Assembly (NCBI RefSeq): GCF_000224145.3
Contig: NC_020170.2
Location: 4,418,646-4,482,645 of the forward strand
DNA: 64,000 nt
From: Ciona intestinalis
Lineage: Eukaryota > Chordata > Ascidiacea > Phlebobranchia > Cionidae
Direction of reading: 5' to 3'
Part shown: positions 57,440 to 64,000 of the stretch, piece by piece
How positions within the stretch are numbered: the first letter of the stretch is position 1
How the letters are laid out: every line of letters begins with the position of its first letter
Program-made: the position numbers and the translations under genes
Notes under the pieces: model-generated
What the model saw: the letters and a program-made list of their open reading frames with translations, nothing else
Told to the model about the DNA's origin: nothing
Database searches by the model: none

Positions 57440-60400
57440 AGGTTCTAAAACTGGTTCTTCCTATTGAGTAGTACGACTATTAAAGTCGGTGTTTCGAGTT
57501 GATTAAAGGGAACAGGCAATATTGGCAAGAGTGGCTGTTTAATTACTCTGTATTTCAAATACATATTTTACTACACTGCTACACGACTGTTTCTCATTGC
57601 AATTCTCGTAAACTTAGAAAAATTGTTTTGCAAATCGAAAAATAATTAACCCACCGCGTTTTACAACGTACCCTACTGTTTGAATGTTTGATTTAAAAGG
57701 AATTTTAAAAATGTGTTCTCTGACGCTTTAACGCGTAAACCACGTCCACAGTGATGATATACGTTGAACGGCTAATGTAACTTAACCATTAACTTTCTAT
57801 CGTCGACTTGTAGTGTGTTTACAAGTTAATGCAACTTTCCAAGCAAAGAAAGGGTAGTACCAGAAAGTAGGACCGACGCAATTGGTGAGCCAGCACATTG
57901 TTTATGGGCAGCCGAGCGCAAAGACGGAGCTGACAGATTCTACAAACGTTCTTGTTTTAAAACATCACATGAAAGCTATTGTCAGGAGCAAAAGAGGTCT
58001 AGTTCATATACGAGTGCTTTTTAAAAATTGTTTAAAATATATATATATATAAAAGATTTATTTATTTTCGAATGCAGTAAAAAAAAACAACAGATTGATT
58101 AAAACAGCGAGGAGAATGGAATTGGCAGCAAAACGACAGACCAAGCTAAAATTAGTTCAGTTTTAAAAGTTGGAAAATATGCTTTGAAATAACGCGTTTG
58201 TGTAGTATCCTAATAACTCTCTTATGTGTGGCCGATTATTGGCTGGGAAATCTGAGCAGTTGGGTATAACATTATGTTAGCCCTTATGCGCAACGGGATC
58301 CTTTAATTAGCAAACAGATTAGAACTGTGAGGCAATTAGGCCCGTGCCGAAATCTGATGTGATTTGCTCCCTCGCTCTAATCACTTCATTATCTCAGCGG
58401 CGTAACTTGTATTACTAGCGCTCAGCAAAGCGCACAGCCATTAGCCTCGCAGCGTATCGTTTCCTTGCTTGGGCTTCCCACACACGAGATTCTCGAGCGC
58501 TCGAAGCGATGGCGCACGTAAGTCAAAATGCCCCGAGGGAAGCGCCTTGCACTTTTCGAAAGGTGCGGTTTTGGAGTGAGATACGTGCTAACGTTGCGGC
58601 ATAGGGGAACTTCTAAGCACCCTGTATTGAGTAATGGGACTTGACAACCTAGTTAAGAATTCAGAGCCAGGCTCCGGTATAATGTTAAGTTAAGGCTTGT
58701 TTAGGATTAGCCGACCGTAAAGTGGATCAAGCCACGTTTGTTCAGTTAAAGCTTTGTTGCTGTTTTCGGGATTAAATTTTGCCAAGCGGGTTTGATCGGC
58801 AGCCAGGCAGACAAATTCAGTTGCGGTTAACTTGGATTATAGCTTTCAGTCTGTTTTCGGATGAGAATTAGTTTGACAGCTAAGCTGGTCCATTCAACAA
58901 CCTAGTTGGCTGGTCTAGCAAGATACAGGCTTCATATTTCTGTGTACTTATTTGCTTTGTTAGGTTTAGTCTTTCTTTCATCGTGTTGACTGTAAAGGTA
59001 TCTATATTGCCGTCACCGAAAACAGACAAGTGATAACGTTGTGTATGTATGCCTCCTATTTTGTGGTCGGTTTCTAAGCGCGCGAGCCACAGCAGAGAAA
59101 TCAAGGGAAAACGTCTTAATAAGCAAGACGCGTCAAATATACACCAAGACGAGAGTGCGAGTCACTGAATTCTACACGCAGAGAAAAGAACGAAATCCCT
59201 TTGTTGACATAGCGTCGCTTAGAGTGCGGTGCTCGATCTCGCGTTTATGAATTCATTCCTTCTTCGAGTCGCGTTTTAAAGTTGTGCCGGCGCGCACAAG
59301 TGGTTGGGATAACGACTGCTTTCGTACTGTATAACGACCAGCTTCGTACACTGGCGAACGTCAAAGCAGCAGTGCGTAACGAGCGAGGTTTCGCTTCATG
59401 TAAAGTAGTACAGTACCGCGTAGAAAACAGGGCGCATACCGAAATCTAGTCCTGCATATTTTACGCCTTTCCGCGACTTGCCTGGACAGGAAATGAGGCT
59501 CGTAGCTTAGATTTGTCTGTAGGAAAAACGATAAGAAACGAAATGGAAATGTGGCAGACAGTGACAAGTTAGTTAGATGAAAGGGCGTAGTATTAGCCAC
59601 ATGTGTATGTTTGAGTAGGCGTGCTGTGTTCATGGCTTGAGTTTGTAAGCTTGAGATATATCATCATTAGCACTATATCAGTGTTACACTATATTAGCGA
59701 AAATAATATTTAAACAAAAGATGGGGAAATCAAGTTATAGGCTTATCTAGTAGGATTTTGCAGTGTATGTTATGTATTTTATATATTAGCTTTACTTTTA
59801 CACCAATCTAGTACCAGTAGTTGAGTGCTGTATAATTCATATAAGTTTTCAAACAACTTATAAGCCACCCATCTTTCACCATAGAGCACTTTACCATTTT
59901 ATGAATAATGTTTTAAATCGTTGTTGTACGTTATGAGTCTTAATACTGGACTTGGGCCAATAGGAAACCATAGCGTTGTAGTCAACTAAAGATCTGGCCA
60001 TTGAAGAATGCTTTAACCACGATTTAAATTGAATACACCCCCACACAAGGATTACCATGCCGCGTTCTTGGAATTTGCGGCGTCTGCTTCGACTGGATTC
60101 GAAATCCAATACCGGTTCGTTCCCTCTTAAACGTTAATAGTACCAGGCTGTTTTGTAACTGTATTGAGAGAGTACTGGCTGTTTATTTACTACACAAGAA
60201 CTGTTTATCGTTCACTTAGGCCGTTTCGACTCGGCGTTTAATTATTTGAGATGTATAATTTCCTCAGGAAACAGCCAAATCTTGCCTGTTTCCCGTTCGT
60301 CAAGTGCCTAGCCTTACGCCTCCATTTAATGTTAATTTAACCTCTGTTCGATTAAGCGGAAACGGTTTGTTCGTGTTTTAAATCTCACCTGTGTCCGTGA

Positions 60401-61500
60401 CCGCCATTAAAGTTTAATTCGGAACGTGTTAAGTCGTTGGACACGTTTTAAACAATGAGTAATAAATGACCTTAAACACAAGCACGGTTAAACTTGTTCA
60501 CGAGTTTATTTTTCATGGCTGTTTATTGGTAAGATAAATCATTACATTCTAAGTACACAGAGTAAATTTTAAATGTCTCTTGAGGTATGTACTGTTATAT
60601 GATGGTGTATTAATTTAACTAAGATATAGTAAATTAGATACTGAGTTATATCTCGGTGAGATATGGTAAATTAGAAAAACATGGCATTTAGTACCATAAT
60701 AGTGTGTGTAGTTATTTAAAAAGAGTTACCGGTGAATAGTGAATAGCGTAGTATACGCTTATGTACAAAACACGATTCAATATAGTTGAACCTAAATGTC
60801 TTGTAATGACAGCTACTGTTGCACACCATACAAACACGTGACAAATCATGTGCAGAGCTTTATAAGCCCCGTGTTTGGAATGTTATTGTATACGTAGTTA
60901 AGATGCTGTTTCGGTGTAAGTAAACAAACTTCATGTTATAACATAGCGTCCCCTAGAGCGTCGACATAACTCGCTGTTGGATAAACAAGTAACATACGTC
61001 AATACCTCCATGCAAACATTTCGAATGCTTAATAAACTCAAAAGCCAATAAATATGGGATCAAATCTTAAACATTTCTCCATAACCGACTACTGTGATCT
61101 GTTACTTGCCTCGCCTTATTTCCGCCTTTGGATGCCACCCGAGCGCGAAAACGTGGCTAGTAAATCGTAAATTTAATGAACCCGCCTCCGCGGTATGCCC
61201 ATGGGTCAAATTAATAGCGTCCCGTCGTGATTCCCTGACTGTTATTCTATTCGTCACCCGAATTGCGATCGATGCCACGTTTGCGCAGGAAAACGACAGA
61301 AGCAAGTGAAGCTAGCAGCGCAATTGACTCTTTGCGAATCGATATTAAGCCTTAGTAGACTGGGACTGGCAAAGAGGCGGCAGGGCACAGACGCTCTTGC
61401 TGCCAGATCAATTTAAACGAGTCCGACAGTAACTACGGTGCAAAGTAACGAGCTAATGTCATCGACTTTTAAGCATTAGCTCGTCTAGGGCTGTCTGAGA
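57440..61500. other. Non-coding region upstream of the LAP-like gene
   Basis: About 4 kb without a recognised exon. A GC-richer part (58.2-59.4 kb) contains homeodomain-type TAATTAG cores and short open frames with no resemblance. It is a natural place for the promoter of the LAP-like gene. No MITE lies in it. Confidence 0.45.
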
Positions 61501-63297
61501 ATGACTTTCTTTTTAATACGATTTGCGCCGTTCGATCGTAAGCGCGTTAAGGCTGAGTCGGTTCAGCCATTGTGTGCTCAGCAGTCGCAAAGGTTTAGTT
61601 CTTCTGTGTAACACGGTGGCTAAGTTTGTTATTTTATCAGGTACAGCCGACGAGAAGACATCGAGTAAGAGCGCTGCGAACAAAAGCAGTTCTGGCGGAA
61701 AACAGAAAAGAAAGGCACCGCCCAAGCCGACGGAGTTACCACCCAAACCGAACTCAAAAAACTCGCCGCAAAAGTACAGAAGCGTTGCTAGCACCAGCAG
61801 CAGCAGTTGGTCGAGCAGCAGCGCGACCGGTTACAGTCCCAGCAGCGTCAGTACCTTGTCGCTACCGGATTCGAATCTTTCCTCACCCGCTTCTAAAGGC
61901 CTACAAGTGAGTTCTGTATCTCTGAGGTCGGGTGTACAGCAGGACGACCTAACCCGAGACAAGACCCCTGCTCAAACTGACTCGAGTGCTCTCAGTAACC
62001 ACACGAAAGTCCTCAACGCCGAGCACGAGGATTCGGTAATCAGGGAGTCTCAAACCCCTCAAACATCAAGTCTGGCGCTCGATCATTTAACCAATGGTTC
62101 AATTTCAAACGTTTCCGACCAAGTTTTCGCGAAACGAACACGACTTGAAACGGAAAACCCTAATTTTGACACCGAGGAGCCGAAATCTGGACGTACGAGC
62201 GTCTCTAACCTAAGTGGATACGTTGAGAGTGCTATACTTTCACCAGCCACCACCAACCTACTGTCCTCCAGCCCTGGGAAGTTAGACCCGCTTCAAGTTC
62301 CCCGCTTACAGTCCTTTGAATCGTCGTCTACTCTTGACAAGGAAAGTGTTTCTTCCCCAAGCGCTACAGATTCCGTCTCTGCGGTCCGCTTAGACTACGT
62401 GAGCCTCGATTACGTGCGCTCTGCGGCTGCGGAACGGCGCAACCGTCGAAAAGAAGACGATGAGAGTACGGTGAGAAGCACAAGCAGTCTAAGCAGCAGC
62501 TTTATATCTTCTATAGACAGTGAGGACGGCAGCACTATAGGCAGTGACGTGGTGGAAAACCTCTATAATAAAATAACCGAAGCAACAGCTCGCCATTCTG
62601 CGAAAAATCCCTCATTCCGTACCGTTTCAGAGAGCGGCACAGGTGACATTGAAAGAGACTTGTTTCCTCTAATTTTTCCAGGCCGCTTACGGGAAAACAA
62701 AAGCGAGGATAAATTACACCCAAAAGCAACACACGTTGATTTAATACGTCCTCCTAGCAAACCAGACTCATTGCAGCAGCTAAACGACAATAACAGCAAC
62801 AACACATTATCGTGTGATACCCGTAAGGAGGACACCAGCTCTAACGACGTATCCCATACCAGCAACAAGGAGCTACCCAATAATAACCCTGGATTTACGA
62901 AATGTGATAAATGTTTCGGTATAATTGAAGACAGCAATTTGGATAGCCCTGCCATGAACAGAGCAAAGGATTTTTTCGGTAAGTTTTAAACCATGAATCA
63001 TTTAACTCCGTAATCGTACTTAAAGATGAATCACTTTTCACAATTGTATTTCTGTGCGTAATCGCCAAAAAACGATCTCGGTATTGAATAACACTGTGGT
63101 CGTATTTACCAAGACCACACACTCACTGTACCGTTACAGGCCAATGCCTTTGCCATTCCGAAGATTCTGCCGACCAGGTAACCGAACTGGATTACTGCAG
63201 TACTAATCTTAAAGAGGTCCCTGCGGAAATTTGGTCGTATTCCGCAACATTAACCAAACTCTTACTGGAATCGAACACAATTACAGAGCTGCCAAAG
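61501..63297 (+). CDS. LAP-family LRR protein (Erbin/Densin/Scribble-like), 5' part, continues past window
   Basis: LAP proteins are basolateral scaffolds with about 16 LRRs and PDZ domains (family knowledge). Proposed exons: 61501-61537 (ATG, MTFFLIRFAPFD, phase 1 donor C|GTAAGC), 61641-62978, and 63140-63297. Phases agree (1,1,0). The last exon reads QCLCHSEDSADQVTELDYCS, then TNLKEVPAEIWSYSATLTKL and LLESNTITELPK. This is the same pattern as the Cys-rich start and first LRR of Erbin/Densin (TTLDYSHCSLEQVP, LDANQIEELPK). The middle exon adds about 446 Ser/Thr-rich residues with Pro motifs (KRKAPPKPTELPPKP), absent from the short N-termini of the vertebrate proteins I know. The first exon is the least certain. 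No further exon is visible to 64000. Confidence 0.68.
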
Positions 63298-64000
63298 GTA
63301 AGAATTCACTGGACTTGTTTACTTGTATCAATTACCAGCCATGCAATAAGAAAAAAACCTTCAAAACTTCACACAAAGTTACAAACGTAGTAACTCGTAA
63401 GCGGGCACGAGGTGTATGAAACAGAACACCCTTGTAACTTTGTTATAACTTATAATGACTGTCATGGCCTGCCACACGTGGATAAAACAAGTTTCATTCA
63501 TTCACACTTCCCATATTTTGTCTGTCTTTGGTTTAGTAACCCGGAATTTCTCTTGAACTTAGAGGAGAGCAATGTTATAAATAAGCGAAAAGAAAACAAA
63601 TAAAACCTGAAAATTGCTACCACAGCGTCGGCAGTAATAAATCTATTAAAAAATTCTCAGACACCCGCCTGCAAACCAGTCTGCCTAGTGCCTGCAATAA
63701 CAAACGCTTTATTATTACTTTTGTGTTTTATATTAACATAATTTTAGTCCTTGAAATTGTACATATTTTTATTATCTGTTAAAGGTATTTGAAATACTTG
63801 CTGTTTTTACATTGTTAATGTTCGTACACATACGCAGACATATGTAAAACGCTTATAGCGTCATAGCACATGTAGTTTAACAAACTGTATGTTTTCAAAA
63901 CTAAGACAGGAAACGTTCTTATATATCTCAACAATTTTACAATAGCAATAATAATTTTATTTGTTACTTCTACTACGGTAGCGAAGAATTAGAAATATTT
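63298..64000 (+). other. Intron of LAP-like gene (right edge)
   Basis: Begins at donor AAG|GTAAGA. Contains a SINE-like copy (63367-63512) and AT-rich sequence, no further exon before the window ends. Confidence 0.55.
63367..63512 (+). repeat. SINE-like tail in LAP-like gene intron
   Basis: ACAAAGTTACAAACGTAGTA, GCGGGCACGAGGTGTATGAA, ACAGAACACCCTTG and ATAATGACTGTCATGGCC; ends TTTCATTCATTCACA. Confidence 0.55.

Noticed and set aside
61094..61309. Complementary frames of about 70 codons before the LAP-like gene
   Set aside because: Open on both strands by chance of composition; no donor compatible with the 61641 acceptor and no resemblance.
61523..61640. Direct N-terminal extension of the 61641 exon
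   Set aside because: It opens only with TTG and crosses a clear TTTTATCAG acceptor; an ATG exon at 61501 with matching phase is more likely.

Overview
The window reads as nuclear DNA of an ascidian, most likely a Ciona species. It is AT-rich. It has animal genes with short exons and GT/AG introns, chordate-type gene families, and many copies of a roughly 200-bp palindrome-ended MITE plus a tRNA-headed SINE-like repeat. No alignment could be run. Gene names rest on residue patterns I recognise, and exon borders rest on splice signals and reading phase.

Layout. (1) About 0.3-25.4 kb, minus strand: a KChIP-type Kv4 channel subunit (EF-hand, neuronal calcium sensor family). Its last exon lies left of the window. 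Five common exons sit at 0.3-3.8 kb. Three different candidate first exons (16990-17095, 21049-21568, 25192-25405) all end in phase 1, which is the phase the common exon at 3822 needs. One of them resembles the KIS domain of vertebrate KChIP4a. The introns are loaded with MITEs. (2) 27.9-31.1 kb, minus: a five-exon gene for a roughly 377-residue protein with one C2H2-like zinc finger, family unknown. (3) 31.5-34.2 kb, plus: intronless mitochondrial ribosomal protein S7, followed closely by six-exon DPH5 (diphthamide synthesis), a possible two-gene operon. (4) 34.4-35.3 kb, minus: an intronless CFAP119/CCDC189-type cilium protein. (5) About 35.9-50.8 kb, plus: an RFX1/2/3-type transcription factor with a complete DNA-binding domain and dimerisation region and at least three candidate first exons. 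One exon carries an apparent single-base frameshift. (6) 51.3-61.5 kb: no recognised gene, two weak ORF candidates. (7) From 61.5 kb to past the right edge, plus: the start of a LAP-type (Erbin/Densin/Scribble-like) leucine-rich repeat protein with an unusually long Ser-rich N-terminal extension.

How the genes relate. RFX1/2/3 factors activate cilium genes through X-box motifs. Here an RFX gene and a cilium gene are head to head, and X-box-like half-sites lie between them. A second set of X-box-like motifs, one perfect, lies inside the RFX gene near a TATA box, which suggests shared and auto-regulation. MRPS7 also sits head to head with the zinc-finger gene across about 400 bp. The KChIP gene appears to use alternative N-termini as its vertebrate relatives do.
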